A DNA stretch of 64,000 bases from Clostridia bacterium (GCA_017541205.1 JAFXZO010000107.1:40181-104180), one strand, 5' to 3'. Shown: positions 1 to 8,163, numbered from the stretch's first letter. Numbers and translations: made by a program. Notes: a model not told the origin generated them from the letters alone.

Positions 1-2
1 TG

Positions 3-113
3 GTGGGCGGCGCGGTGGTGACAGAAGCGTGGGCCAAGTCCGCGGGGGCCGATTTCTACGCCCGCGACGCGCGCGCCGCCGCCCTGATCGCCAAGGAGGT
101 TTTTGGAGTATAA
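3..113 (+). CDS. C-terminal fragment of a corrinoid (B12)-binding protein
   Basis: Partial gene entering from the left edge; only the last 36 codons are visible, ending at a TAA. The residues (VGGAVVTEAW, then a GADFYARDA stretch and a short amphipathic helix ending in FGV) match the end of the cobalamin-binding Rossmann domain of corrinoid proteins of the MtaC/MtbC/MetH type, where the last strand VMVGGAPVT is followed by a GADGYA.DA helix. Such proteins carry methyl groups between a methyltransferase and tetrahydrofolate or another acceptor. The partner methyltransferase would lie outside the window. The identification rests on the short motif alone. A corrinoid adenosyltransferase lies 7 kb downstream. 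Confidence 0.65.
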   Translation: MGGAVVTEAWAKSAGADFYARDARAAALIAKEVFGV

Positions 114-189
114 GGTTTTATACCTATTATTTTTCTAATTTATTACTATTTATGGTTTTATCACCGAAAGTATAAAAAGGAGAAAAAAC

Positions 190-876
190 ATGCCACTTCC
201 GTCTTCCGCAGGCCGCGCGGTATACCGCTGCCATAGCCGCGCGCAGCTGATAAAGGATCCAGGCCGGATGCCGGATTGGGAGGAAGCAGCGAAAGCCTGC
301 CGGAGAGAAGCCCAAAAGCTCGTGCGGGACGGCCGCATGATGGCCGCCGGGCTGTACATCTACGGCAGGCAGCTGTTCCTGTACTATGAAGCGCTGGGCG
401 AGGCATTTGGGCCCGAGGCGTTCATGCGGCCCATGGACGGCCTGCTTTCGCCCTGGCCGCAGAAGGAAGAAACCAAGCGCTGGGCGAAAATGTACCCAAT
501 CTATTGGCACTGCGAGCCGAAGGACGAAGCGGACTGGCGGCGTCCTAAAAAGCCCTTGCGCCAACGGGGCAGGATCGCGTATCTCAAACACGATGCGATG
601 TTTGAATATGTTTATCATCATTTCGCCATCGTGCGGGAGGGCCTGCTCCGGGGCGATAAATACATGTCCATCGCCCTGCATGAGGACGTGCTGTTTTCCT
701 ATTTTGAGGAGCCGCGCTCTTGCGTCAACATTCGGCGGACGGACGAGGGCGAATCCCGGGCGATCCGGGGCTGGCTGGACGCGGACCCGGAAAGCCATTT
801 CGTTTCCCTGCCCGGCAGCGAAGGGCAGAATTTTCTCCTGCTCCCCGACGTGTTCACCGTGGGGCGGGAAATATAA
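190..876 (+). CDS. hypothetical protein, unrecognised (228 aa)
   Basis: Starts at an ATG with a good ribosome binding site (AAAAAGGAG, 7 nt spacing) after an AT-rich 76-nt gap. I do not recognise a family. The protein looks cytosolic: no signal peptide or membrane segment, rich in aromatic and charged residues, with several Trp/Tyr clusters (IYGRQLFLYYEAL near residue 57, KMYPIYWHCEPKDEADW near 100, FEYVYHHFAIVREGLL near 138). Only 15 nt separate it from the alpha-galactosidase downstream, so the two are probably cotranscribed and it may serve glycoside use. Composition and codon use resemble its neighbours. It could equally belong with the corrinoid protein upstream. Confidence 0.75.
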   Translation: MPLPSSAGRAVYRCHSRAQLIKDPGRMPDWEEAAKACRREAQKLVRDGRMMAAGLYIYGRQLFLYYEALGEAFGPEAFMRPMDGLLSPWPQKEETKRWAKMYPIYWHCEPKDEADWRRPKKPLRQRGRIAYLKHDAMFEYVYHHFAIVREGLLRGDKYMSIALHEDVLFSYFEEPRSCVNIRRTDEGESRAIRGWLDADPESHFVSLPGSEGQNFLLLPDVFTVGREI

Positions 877-891
877 CGGGAGGGATGGAGG

Positions 892-2157
892 ATGGTTGCG
901 GAATATCCCCCGATGGGCTGGAACAGCTGGGATTGCTACGGCGCGGCGGTCACTGAGGAGACGGTGCTCAAAAACGCCGTGTACATGGCCAAAAACCTGA
1001 AAAAATACGGCTGGGAATACGTGGTGGTGGATATTCAGTGGTATCAGCCCACGGCCTCCACCCACGCCTACGAGCCGTTTTCCGATCTGACGATGGACGG
1101 ATACGGGCGGCTCCTGCCCGCGGAAAACCGCTTTCCCAGCGCCAGGGGCGGCAGGGGCTTTCGGCCGTTGGCGGATCAGATCCACCGGCTGGGCCTCAAA
1201 TTCGGCATCCACATCATGCGCGGCCTGCCCCGGATGGCGGCGCACCGGAGGCTGCCGATCTTTGAAAGCGGCAGCCGCTGCGACGAGGCGGCGGACCCCA
1301 ATTCCATCTGCCTGTGGAACCCGGATATGTACGGCCTGCGGTGCGATCTGCCCGCCGCCCGCGCGTATTATGACAGCATCTTCAAGCTGTACGCTTCCTG
1401 GGGCGTGGACTATGTCAAGTGCGACGATATCGCCCGGGAATACCCGCGCTGTGAAAGGGAAATCGAAATCATTTCCGAGGCGTGCAAGCGCTGCGGGCGG
1501 GACATCACGCTCAGCCTGTCGCCCGGCCCCGCGCCGCTCGAAAAAGCGGAGCACCTGAAACAATACGCCAATCTCTGGCGCATCACGGATGATTTCTGGG
1601 ACGATTGGCGCCTGCTCAAAGCGATGTTCGAGCGCGCGGAAAAATGGTGCATCCACGCCGGGCCGGGCCACTGGCCGGACGCGGACATGCTGCCCGTGGG
1701 CGCGCTTAGGCAGTGCTACGCGCAGGACGGCGAGGGCAGCCATAACGGCTGGACGCGCTTCACCCATGCCGAGCAGCGCACCATGATGTCCCTTTGGTGC
1801 ATGATGCGTTCGCCCCTCATGATCGGCGGCGACCTGCCCAAGAACGACGATTTCACCCTGAAGCTGCTCACCAACGCGGCGCTGCTGGAAATCGAGAAAG
1901 CCGCCTGGTGCGCCCATCCCATCCGCACCACGCAGGAGGAAAGCATCTGGTTCGCCCCGCGCAAGGACGGAAAAGGCTATTACGCCGCCGCCTTCAACCT
2001 TTCCGACGAGGAACGCACCGTTACCGTGCCCATGGTGTCCATGGAGCCGGGAGCCGTGTTCGCCGTGGAGATCTGGGGCGGCAAGCTCGCCTGCTTCCCC
2101 CTGACCGCGCGCCTTGAGCCCCACGACGTCCAGGTTTACCGGATCATGACGGAATAG
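892..2157 (+). CDS. alpha-galactosidase, glycoside hydrolase family 27
   Basis: Hydrolyses alpha-linked terminal galactose (or a related sugar) with retention of configuration. The 421-aa protein opens with the family signature MGWNSWD (residues 8-14) and has the (beta/alpha)8 motifs in order: VVVDIQW (about 45-50), FGIHIMRG (about 104-111), DYVKCDD (173-179, with the nucleophile Asp of the KxD motif) and WRITDDFWDDW (229-239, with the acid/base Asp pair). A C-terminal beta domain follows (about 325-421). There is no signal peptide, so it is intracellular and probably acts on imported oligosaccharides. The start is supported by GGGAGGG upstream. Alpha-N-acetylgalactosaminidase or another GH27 activity is possible. 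Confidence 0.88.
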   Translation: MVAEYPPMGWNSWDCYGAAVTEETVLKNAVYMAKNLKKYGWEYVVVDIQWYQPTASTHAYEPFSDLTMDGYGRLLPAENRFPSARGGRGFRPLADQIHRLGLKFGIHIMRGLPRMAAHRRLPIFESGSRCDEAADPNSICLWNPDMYGLRCDLPAARAYYDSIFKLYASWGVDYVKCDDIAREYPRCEREIEIISEACKRCGRDITLSLSPGPAPLEKAEHLKQYANLWRITDDFWDDWRLLKAMFERAEKWCIHAGPGHWPDADMLPVGALRQCYAQDGEGSHNGWTRFTHAEQRTMMSLWCMMRSPLMIGGDLPKNDDFTLKLLTNAALLEIEKAAWCAHPIRTTQEESIWFAPRKDGKGYYAAAFNLSDEERTVTVPMVSMEPGAVFAVEIWGGKLACFPLTARLEPHDVQVYRIMTE

Positions 2158-2182
2158 CGTATGGACTGAAACGCAAAAGAAA

Positions 2183-2214
2183 AAGCCGGGCCGGCACAAA
2201 AACCAGCTCGGCTT
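2183..2214. terminator. bidirectional terminator between convergent genes
   Basis: Arms AAGCCG (2183-2188) and CGGCTT (2209-2214) pair around a purine-rich loop. An A-rich stretch lies to the left and a modest T-rich stretch to the right. It separates the alpha-galactosidase from the minus-strand anti-sigma gene, so it could serve both. Confidence 0.5.
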
Positions 2215-2228
2215 GCTTTGTGTGGATT

Positions 2229-3173
2229 TTATTGCAGCGCTTCCTGGAACGCGTCGAAAAACTCGGGGCAGGCCCAGGTGCCGCAGGCGATCAGGCGCTC
2301 GCCGTTGACGGCCATTTGCAGCACGATGCCGTTTTCCAATTGGATCAGCAGGCTTTGGTTGGTTTCCGCGGCCCCGGAGCGGATAAAGGAAGCGTTGTTG
2401 ACCAGGATCTGCACAAGGCGCTTCGCCGCGGCGGGATCGTTCACCGTGCCGACGCCGGAAAGCTCCAGCGCGACGGCGGAGGAGGCGCGCAGCGTATCGC
2501 CCAGGCCTTCGCTGCCGACCAGGGCGCTGTCGCCAAAGGACACGCGCTGGAACACGCGCATCTGGCCGTTCACGTTCGCGGCGGCCAGGGCCCCGTTCAT
2601 GCCGCTGACGGCGTACACGGTTTCGCCCTGGGCGACCACGTTGGAGCAGATCCCGTCCCGTCCGGCGAGGGCCGGCTCGCTGGTATAATTGGAAACCGTG
2701 CCCAGAGACTGGCCCAGCAGGCCGCCCGAAATGCTGGTCGGGTTGGTGAGCAGCCTGTAATAGCGGCCGTTCACGCCGATCAGGGGGAAGTTGGCCCCGG
2801 ACTGAGGCGCCCAGATGCTGCGGAAGGACGGATTGCTGGAGCGCTTGATGGTGATGCTGCCCGGGGGCACATCCAGCGCCAGCTTTTCGCCGGGTACGGG
2901 ATCCCCCGCGGGATGGGAATCGATCAGGGGCGCCGTCGTGGGCTGGGGCCCGGATTCGCGCAAGCCGGGCAGCACGGTAACGCCAAGCGCGCCGATCAGC
3001 ACGATCACGGCGCACAGGGCGGGCACCAGGCGGCGCAGGGCCGCGCTTTTTTGGGGAGCCCGCTTTTCCTGCGCCGCGCGCAGGATCTTCCTCTTCAGCT
3101 GTTCATCCGCCTGAAGCCCGGTGGATTCGGCCATTTCAGGCAAGGCGCGCAGCCTTTCCTCCACGTTCTTCAT
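2229..3173 (-). CDS. putative anti-sigma factor, single-pass membrane protein
   Basis: The 314-aa product has a cytoplasmic N-terminus of about 45 basic/polar residues, one hydrophobic segment (about 48-68, LVPALCAVIVLIGALGVTVL) and an extracytoplasmic domain of about 240 residues. The start codon overlaps the stop of the ECF sigma gene (ATGA), the usual arrangement for a cognate anti-sigma factor, which would hold the sigma factor at the membrane until an envelope signal arrives. I see no zinc-binding HxxxCxxC anti-sigma motif, so assignment rests on topology and context. The external domain is unrecognised and Ser/Gly/Asn-rich, possibly a sensor of wall or surface state. Confidence 0.7.
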   Translation of the reverse strand: MKNVEERLRALPEMAESTGLQADEQLKRKILRAAQEKRAPQKSAALRRLVPALCAVIVLIGALGVTVLPGLRESGPQPTTAPLIDSHPAGDPVPGEKLALDVPPGSITIKRSSNPSFRSIWAPQSGANFPLIGVNGRYYRLLTNPTSISGGLLGQSLGTVSNYTSEPALAGRDGICSNVVAQGETVYAVSGMNGALAAANVNGQMRVFQRVSFGDSALVGSEGLGDTLRASSAVALELSGVGTVNDPAAAKRLVQILVNNASFIRSGAAETNQSLLIQLENGIVLQMAVNGERLIACGTWACPEFFDAFQEALQ

Positions 3174-3688
3174 CGCGTGCCACTCTCCTTCAAAATTTCC
3201 TCTAATTTTTTGCGGCCCCGGGACAGGCGGCTGGAAATGGTGCCCTCGGGCACACGCAGCATTTGGGCGATCTCCGCGATGCCGTATCCCTGATAATAAT
3301 GGAGCAATATCACATCCCGAAAATCAGCGGGCAGGCGGCGGATGGCGGCCAATAATTCCTGGCGCTCCAGCCGGTCCTCCATCTGATCGGGGGCGGGGGT
3401 CAATTCCATGGCCGGGCTGCCCAGCACCACCCGTTTCACCCAGGCGGCGCGCCACAGATCCCGGCACCGGTTCAGCGCCACCTTCAGCAGCCAGGCTTTT
3501 TCCTTGCCCGGCTCCAGATCCGGCGCGTTCGTCAGCAGGCGCACAAACACATCCTGGGTCACATCCTCGGCTTGCTGCCGGTCGCCCAGGTAAAAGTAGC
3601 TGACCCGCAGGACGTCGTTGGCGTATTGAGCGTATAATTCCTCAAAACGCCCTTCCTCCATACGGCCTGCCTGTGCCTGCTCACTCAT
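3170..3688 (-). CDS. ECF-type RNA polymerase sigma factor
   Basis: A 172-aa sigma-70 family protein with only regions 2 and 4. Region 2 is seen as FEELYAQYANDVLRVSYFYLGDRQQAEDVTQDVF; region 4 follows a short linker, with an LPADFRDVILLHYY start and a GYGIAEIAQMLRVPEGTISSRL helix-turn-helix. An in-frame ATG lies ten codons further upstream but has no Shine-Dalgarno. The start given has GGGAAAGGG about 8 nt before it. The gene is translationally coupled to the membrane protein downstream and has a vegetative promoter at 3753-3782. Target promoters are unknown. Confidence 0.9.
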   Translation of the reverse strand: MSEQAQAGRMEEGRFEELYAQYANDVLRVSYFYLGDRQQAEDVTQDVFVRLLTNAPDLEPGKEKAWLLKVALNRCRDLWRAAWVKRVVLGSPAMELTPAPDQMEDRLERQELLAAIRRLPADFRDVILLHYYQGYGIAEIAQMLRVPEGTISSRLSRGRKKLEEILKESGTR

Positions 3689-3752
3689 AGAACGATTTCC
3701 CTTTCCCATTTCTTGCATACGAAAAAAATTTTTTGTAAATTTTTCTATCCGG

Positions 3753-3782
3753 ATTATACCAAATGACGGCCCGTCCGGTCAA
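3753..3782 (-). promoter_or_regulatory. vegetative promoter of the sigma/anti-sigma operon
   Basis: On the minus strand TTGACC (3777-3782), an 18-nt spacer and a perfect TATAAT (3753-3758). The start of transcription would fall near 3746, about 58 nt before the chosen start codon. Confidence 0.7.
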
Positions 3783-3788
3783 GCGCTT

Positions 3789-4283
3789 CTATTTCCATCC
3801 GTCCCCGAAGGCTTTCAAAGCCTTTTCGGCGTCCGGCGAGACGCACAGGGCGATCAGATCGTCCTTTTGAAGCACCTTTGCGTTTTCGAGCTTGTAAAGC
3901 TGATCGGGCTGATAATCCCTGTATTGGAGGGTGCGCTCCTCCAGATAATCCTGCACGGCCTGCCGGACCGTGTCCGTCTTGCCCGCGTCTTTGACCTTCA
4001 GCACCAGGATCATTTCCGGGGTGGCCCCTTCGCCGTCCCGGCGGAAAACCCAGTCGGCCAGATCGGCAGCCTGGATCAGCAGCGTTTTTTCGAGGTATTT
4101 TTCGGTGACGTCCGTCATCTGCGCGCCGCCCGCGGCGGCCCAGACCAAATCGGCCCAGGCGGCGCAGGTCAGGCTTTCCTTTTGCGCGTCGGCGGGCTGG
4201 CTCTTCTTTTCCGCGCTGCCGCAGGCGGAAAGCAGCAGCGCCAGGGCCATCAACAGCCCGATGCTCCGGATGGTTTTCTTCAT
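3789..4283 (-). CDS. DUF4358-type lipoprotein
   Basis: A 164-aa protein with a lipoprotein signal peptide: MKKTIRS, a hydrophobic core, then the lipobox LLSAC (Cys at about 21). The mature part carries the pattern I associate with DUF4358: a short helix, TPEMILVLKVKD near the middle, and a helix with VQDYLEERTLQYRDYQPDQLYKLENA. Function is unknown. It is anchored to the outer face of the membrane. It is the last gene of the O-acetylation cassette and its start overlaps the SGNH gene (ATGA), so it is likely an accessory protein of that system. Confidence 0.75.
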   Translation of the reverse strand: MKKTIRSIGLLMALALLLSACGSAEKKSQPADAQKESLTCAAWADLVWAAAGGAQMTDVTEKYLEKTLLIQAADLADWVFRRDGEGATPEMILVLKVKDAGKTDTVRQAVQDYLEERTLQYRDYQPDQLYKLENAKVLQKDDLIALCVSPDAEKALKAFGDGWK

Positions 4284-4999
4284 TGCGCGTTTTCCTCCCC
4301 TTCAGGATAGGGCACGGTGTGGGTGCGGATGTAATCGGCCAGCATGCTCAGGGCCGTGCGGTTCAGATGGAAGCCGTCGCCCATGGAATACTGCAGGAGC
4401 ATGTAGCCGTCCGCGTCCGCGATCATGTGGTACATATCGATATAATAGAAGTTCCGCCGCGCCGCCAATTCGCGCAGCAGGCCCTCGAACTTCCTGTACC
4501 GGCCCGGCACCACGTATTTTTCCTTCGACATCCTTTCCCTGCTCATGGGCGGCGGGCTGATGACGTAGATCAGGGCGTTCGGGAAATGGTCGATCAATTC
4601 GTCGGCCATTTTTTCATAGTCCTCGATCACCGGCTCCGAGGCCTTGTTGTCCAGGCCGTTCGCGCCAAGCCATACGTAGATCTTGGTGGGATGGTACAGC
4701 GCCGCCTGCTCGTAGGTGGTGATTTTTTCATTGGAGCCCGCGACGCGGAACTGCTTCCTGCCCACCGACATGGGGCTCATCCCGATCTGCCAGACATAGC
4801 TGGCCGTGGGCAGCAATTCGTACATTTCCATGTATTCCATCATGGAATCGCCGATGAACACGGCGTCGTCGAAGTATTCGTCGCCGGTGGGCTCGTGCAT
4901 GGGGGCGTCGGGCGGCAAAAGGACGGGGTCGCAGTACGCCTTTTTCACTTCGCCCAGGGCGTCCGGCGCAAGCAGCAGCAGCATCAGCGCCGCGATCAT
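4280..4999 (-). CDS. SGNH/GDSL-family hydrolase, exported
   Basis: An esterase/O-acyltransferase-type protein of 239 aa. The start chosen (MIAALMLLLLAPDALG) gives a clean signal peptide and an ATGA overlap with the upstream gene; the longer open frame would bury the signal sequence. Block I is VFIGDSMMEY (catalytic Ser in GDS), a Gly/Asn block is IYVWLGANGLD, and a GFHLN near the C-terminus supplies the catalytic Asp/His region. Lying between a DHHW protein and a DUF4358 lipoprotein, it probably transfers or removes acetyl groups on a surface polysaccharide. The substrate cannot be read from sequence. Confidence 0.82.
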   Translation of the reverse strand: MIAALMLLLLAPDALGEVKKAYCDPVLLPPDAPMHEPTGDEYFDDAVFIGDSMMEYMEMYELLPTASYVWQIGMSPMSVGRKQFRVAGSNEKITTYEQAALYHPTKIYVWLGANGLDNKASEPVIEDYEKMADELIDHFPNALIYVISPPPMSRERMSKEKYVVPGRYRKFEGLLRELAARRNFYYIDMYHMIADADGYMLLQYSMGDGFHLNRTALSMLADYIRTHTVPYPEGEENAQ

Positions 5000-6087
5000 A
5001 ACCCGTCGAGCAGCGCGATGGTGCGCCCCGAGGCCAGGGTGCTCAGTCCGTACACGCATAGGATCGATTCTCCTTTTCGTTCATTCGCCAGGTCCACGAT
5101 ATTCCCCGTATAATACCGCGCGTCCACCGCGACGATCGTGCGGAAATGCCGGCTGAGCGCCGGCAGGAGCGCGTTGGCGTAGGAATCCTTGATGACAAGG
5201 AGCGTGCCCTCCGGGGCCGAAGCGTTTGTCAGCTCCATCACGGGATGGTTGCCATAGAAAAGCGCGGCGTATTTATCCCGGCCCCGCACGGCGTCCGCGT
5301 CCAGGAAGCCGTCCTTTTCTTCGCCGTTCACCTCCATGCGCAGGGACGCTTCGATCGGGGCCTCGAATACGTCGCCCGCCATCCAGGGCAGGGGAAACCG
5401 CGCGTAGAAGCTGCCGTAAAAGCCGGGATAATCTTGAAGCGCTTCTTCCGCCAGCGGGGTCAGGCCCAGCGCCTCGCATACCGCGAGATACCCGATCCGG
5501 GCCCCCGCCGCCGTCCAGTGGTGATCCGTTTTGTAAAACAGGGGGGCATCCGCCCGCCTGCTTTCAAGCAGCGCGCTTTTGATCTCGATCAGGCTGACCT
5601 GCGCCTTCGCGGTCCGGAGCAATTGCTCCTCATCCGCCATCGGGGCGAAGGCGGGCACCGCCTCCGGGTACACGCTCGCGGCGGAGGGCACGGCCAGGAG
5701 ACGTACCGGAAGGCCCGTCTGCGCGGAGAGCTCATTTAGCGCCGCGGCGTTCAGGGCAACGTTGCGCTCCTTCCAGCCGTCCGTCCGGTCAAAGAGCCTG
5801 CCGTACGCCCCCCGGATCACGCCCTCGGACGCCCGCTTGCCAAGCAGGGCTTCGCCGGCCGTATACAGGGAAACGAACGCGTCCCGCAGCGGCAATTGAT
5901 CGGCGGTGTAGGTTTCCAGGGCGTCCGTCCAGCGCCCGTCCGCGAAGCCCGCGAAGGAAAAGGCCGGGGCCGCGGACAGGACGCGGTTTTCCAGCGCGCT
6001 CACCTGGCGGTCCGGCAATATCAGGCCGCCCAGGGCGAGCGCGAGCAGCAGCGCGATCACGGCGCAGAAAACCGGCGCTTTGCGCAT
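4996..6087 (-). CDS. DHHW (AlgX/AlgJ-like) O-acetylation protein
   Basis: A 363-aa protein with an N-terminal signal anchor (residues 5-25, FCAVIALLLALALGGLILPD). The diagnostic YKTDHHWTAAGA motif lies around residue 186 and a KDSYANALLP motif, where AlgJ/AlgX-type proteins carry the nucleophile Ser, near residue 315. These proteins act outside the membrane and transfer acetyl groups delivered by an MBOAT partner onto polysaccharide. The MBOAT gene is 12 nt upstream and an SGNH gene overlaps downstream. ALENRVLSAAPAFSF after the anchor is the common start of the DHHW family. Confidence 0.85.
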   Translation of the reverse strand: MRKAPVFCAVIALLLALALGGLILPDRQVSALENRVLSAAPAFSFAGFADGRWTDALETYTADQLPLRDAFVSLYTAGEALLGKRASEGVIRGAYGRLFDRTDGWKERNVALNAAALNELSAQTGLPVRLLAVPSAASVYPEAVPAFAPMADEEQLLRTAKAQVSLIEIKSALLESRRADAPLFYKTDHHWTAAGARIGYLAVCEALGLTPLAEEALQDYPGFYGSFYARFPLPWMAGDVFEAPIEASLRMEVNGEEKDGFLDADAVRGRDKYAALFYGNHPVMELTNASAPEGTLLVIKDSYANALLPALSRHFRTIVAVDARYYTGNIVDLANERKGESILCVYGLSTLASGRTIALLDGL

Positions 6088-6099
6088 GCGCCCACCCCC

Positions 6100-7461
6100 T
6101 TAAAAGCGGAAATACAGAAACGGATTGAACGTGGATTTTGCCAGGGACGCGACGGACAGCGCGATCAGGGCGATCACCAGGAGAAAGCGGAGCGCGGGAT
6201 ACCGCCGGGCCAGCCCTTTGACGCCCTCCACGGCCTTCGGCACGCACAGAACGGCGCTCACCAGCAGCAAAAGCGCGTATTCCCGCGCCCAGAACAGCGC
6301 GCCCGCGCCCGAGCGGAAGCAGAACAGGCTTTGCGCATATGCCCCGAAATCGGCAAGCCCGTCCGATACGAAGAGCGCCCAGCCCAGGAACACGCAAAGC
6401 AGCGTCAGCGCCCTTCCCAGGAACGCGGGCCTGATTTCCCGGCCCCGCAGCAGGAATTTTTCCGCCGCGAGCCACACGAAATACCAAAGCCCCCAGAGGA
6501 TAAAGGTCCAATCCGCCCCGTGCCAAAAGCCCGTGAGCAGCCAGACGCACAGCAGGTTGACCGCCGTCCGGCCCGCGCCGCGCCTGCTGCCGCCCAGGGG
6601 GATGTACACATAATCGCGGAACCAGGCGCTCAGCGTGATGTGCCAGCGCCGCCAGAAATCCGTCACGGAGCGCGCGGCGTAGGGGTGGCGGAAATTCCGG
6701 GGGAAGGAAAAGCCGAGCATCCTTCCCATGCCGACCGCCATCACGGAATACCCCATAAAATCAAAATAGATCTGCAGGCTGTACGCGATCAGGGAAAGCC
6801 AGGCGCAGGCCATATCGCCGGAAAAGGCGCTTAGCTCGGTATACATGGCGCCCAGCGGGTTCGCCAGCAGCACCTTCGCGCCAAGGCCCAGCGCAAAGAG
6901 GGACATGCCGCCGTCCAGGGCCTGCGCGTCCGGGCGGCGCTTTTGGTGCAGCGCTTTTTGCAGGTCCTGATACCGCACGATCGGCCCGGCGATCAACTGC
7001 GGAAAGAGAAAAAGAAACGTGCCGAAGGCGACGGGGTCTTTTTCCGGCGCAGCCTTGCCGCGGTACACGTCGATCAGGTAGCCCGCCGCCTGGAAGGTGA
7101 AAAAGCTGATGCCCAGGGGCAGCTTCATTTCCTGCGCCATGCGCAGCCTGACGCCGACGATCCCGAGCAGAAACGCCGTATACTTATAGAAAAGCAGCGC
7201 GCCGAAGCTGCAAAGCAGGCCCAGGATCAGCCACAGCCTGCGCTTTTGGGGGCGTTCCGTCTTCCCGATCAGCAGGCCCAGCCCCCAATCCGCGATCAGC
7301 AGCCCCGCGAACAGCGGCACCCGCCGGATATCGCCCCAGGCATAGAAGAGGAGGCTCGAGAGCAGCAGGAAGGGGTTTTGTGCCTTCCGCGGCAGAAAAT
7401 AGTGGATCAGCGCCACCGCCGGCAAGAAATAGAGAAGGAAAGTCAGGCTGGAAAACAGCAT
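6100..7461 (-). CDS. MBOAT-family O-acyltransferase (AlgI/DltB-like)
   Basis: Polytopic membrane protein of 453 aa that would pass acyl (acetyl) groups across the membrane for modification of a surface polymer. Family features: FSSLTFLLYFLPAV at the start, many membrane helices, FPQLIAGPIVRY near 160, YFDFMGYSVMAVGMGRMLGF near 230, and the catalytic-His region (WRRWHITLSAWFRDYVYIPLGG near 273, LLTGFWHGADWTFILWG near 315). The start is set by AAGGAGG 8 nt upstream; a frame 12 codons longer lacks this. First gene of the cassette, with a consensus promoter at 7504-7532. AlgI-type is more likely than DltB because of the DHHW partner. Confidence 0.92.
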   Translation of the reverse strand: MLFSSLTFLLYFLPAVALIHYFLPRKAQNPFLLLSSLLFYAWGDIRRVPLFAGLLIADWGLGLLIGKTERPQKRRLWLILGLLCSFGALLFYKYTAFLLGIVGVRLRMAQEMKLPLGISFFTFQAAGYLIDVYRGKAAPEKDPVAFGTFLFLFPQLIAGPIVRYQDLQKALHQKRRPDAQALDGGMSLFALGLGAKVLLANPLGAMYTELSAFSGDMACAWLSLIAYSLQIYFDFMGYSVMAVGMGRMLGFSFPRNFRHPYAARSVTDFWRRWHITLSAWFRDYVYIPLGGSRRGAGRTAVNLLCVWLLTGFWHGADWTFILWGLWYFVWLAAEKFLLRGREIRPAFLGRALTLLCVFLGWALFVSDGLADFGAYAQSLFCFRSGAGALFWAREYALLLLVSAVLCVPKAVEGVKGLARRYPALRFLLVIALIALSVASLAKSTFNPFLYFRF

Positions 7462-7503
7462 GTCCCTTTTCCTCCTTTGCCGGCAAATTTCGCGCACGGC
7501 TTT

Positions 7504-7532
7504 ATTGTAATCGGTCGGCGCAGCACTGTCAA
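7504..7532 (-). promoter_or_regulatory. consensus promoter of the O-acetylation operon
   Basis: Minus strand: TTGACA (7527-7532), 17-nt spacer, TACAAT (7504-7509). It lies just beyond the stop codon of the corrinoid adenosyltransferase gene, so the cassette is independently transcribed. Confidence 0.75.
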
Positions 7533-7545
7533 GGGAAAGCCCGCG

Positions 7546-8070
7546 TTACCACTCGATCCCCTGCCGGGCCTTAAGCCCCTCCGTTTCGTACGGATGGCGC
7601 AGGGCGGAAAAATCGGTCAGGTAATCGGCCCGCGCTTCCAGCCAGGGCGGGGCCTGATACCCGGTCACGACGGTTTCGCCCGTTTGAAGCGCGGCGTCGA
7701 TCAGCGCGCGGGCCGTTTCTTCTTCCACCAGGCCCAGGACGAGCGCCGCGCCCAACTCGTCCAGCACGATCATACGCGGCCGGGCTTGCTCGATTTCCGG
7801 CAAAAGCCCTGCCGCAAAGGCGCTTTGCTCCTTCGCGGTCAAGCTGAGAAGCGCTTGGTCCATTTGATAGGTAAACCCGCGCATGGGCGGGGCGGAGAGC
7901 ACCCGCGCGCGGGGGAAGGTTTGCAGGGCGCTCAGCTCCCCGGAATCGCCCCTTTTCATCCACTGCGCGACCAGCACGGGAAACCCGTGGCCAAGCGCGC
8001 GCAGGGCCAGGCCCATGGCAGCGGTGGTTTTTCCCTTGCCGCCGCCCCGGTAAACATGCAGCTTATTCAC
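7546..8070 (-). CDS. cobA: corrinoid (cob(I)alamin) adenosyltransferase, CobA/BtuR type
   Basis: Transfers the 5'-deoxyadenosyl group of ATP to cob(I)alamin or cobinamide, completing coenzyme B12. The 174-aa protein has the Walker A loop GGGKGKTTAA (about 8-17), a Walker B-like MIVLDELGAAL (about 100-110) and the LPVLVAQWMK-like segment typical of the CobA family. The start is taken as the GTG at 8070, preceded by GGGGGAG at 6 nt; an upstream ATG has no Shine-Dalgarno. It stands alone: no other cobalamin biosynthesis gene is visible, and I see no cobalamin riboswitch in the short upstream gap. With the corrinoid protein fragment at the left edge it suggests a B12-using metabolism. Confidence 0.88.
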   Translation of the reverse strand: MNKLHVYRGGGKGKTTAAMGLALRALGHGFPVLVAQWMKRGDSGELSALQTFPRARVLSAPPMRGFTYQMDQALLSLTAKEQSAFAAGLLPEIEQARPRMIVLDELGAALVLGLVEEETARALIDAALQTGETVVTGYQAPPWLEARADYLTDFSALRHPYETEGLKARQGIEW

Positions 8071-8143
8071 GCGTCTCCCCCTTTCCTTCCCCATGATATA
8101 CCCGCGCGCGGATGAAGTCAAATTTTGAAAAAAAAATTTCAGC

Positions 8144-8163
8144 TTAAAGGTTCTTTTAAGGCT
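8144..8163 (+). promoter_or_regulatory. 11-bp-phased direct repeat, possible response-regulator site
   Basis: TTAAAGGTT (8144-8152) and TTTAAGGCT (8155-8163) are near-identical half sites exactly 11 bp apart, one helical turn. They sit just before a -10-like TATCCT (8171-8176) where no good -35 is seen. This layout is typical of activation by an OmpR/PhoB-type regulator; the same bases also form an imperfect palindrome. Confidence 0.4.

Noticed and set aside
127-3015. Long open frame of 962 codons on the minus strand opposite the 228-aa protein and GH27 genes
   Set aside because: It is antisense to well-supported genes, has no Shine-Dalgarno and an Arg/Ala/Gly/Gln-rich composition typical of GC-rich shadow frames. 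The same holds for long antisense frames opposite rpoC, rpoB, dxr-rseP, ispG and polC.
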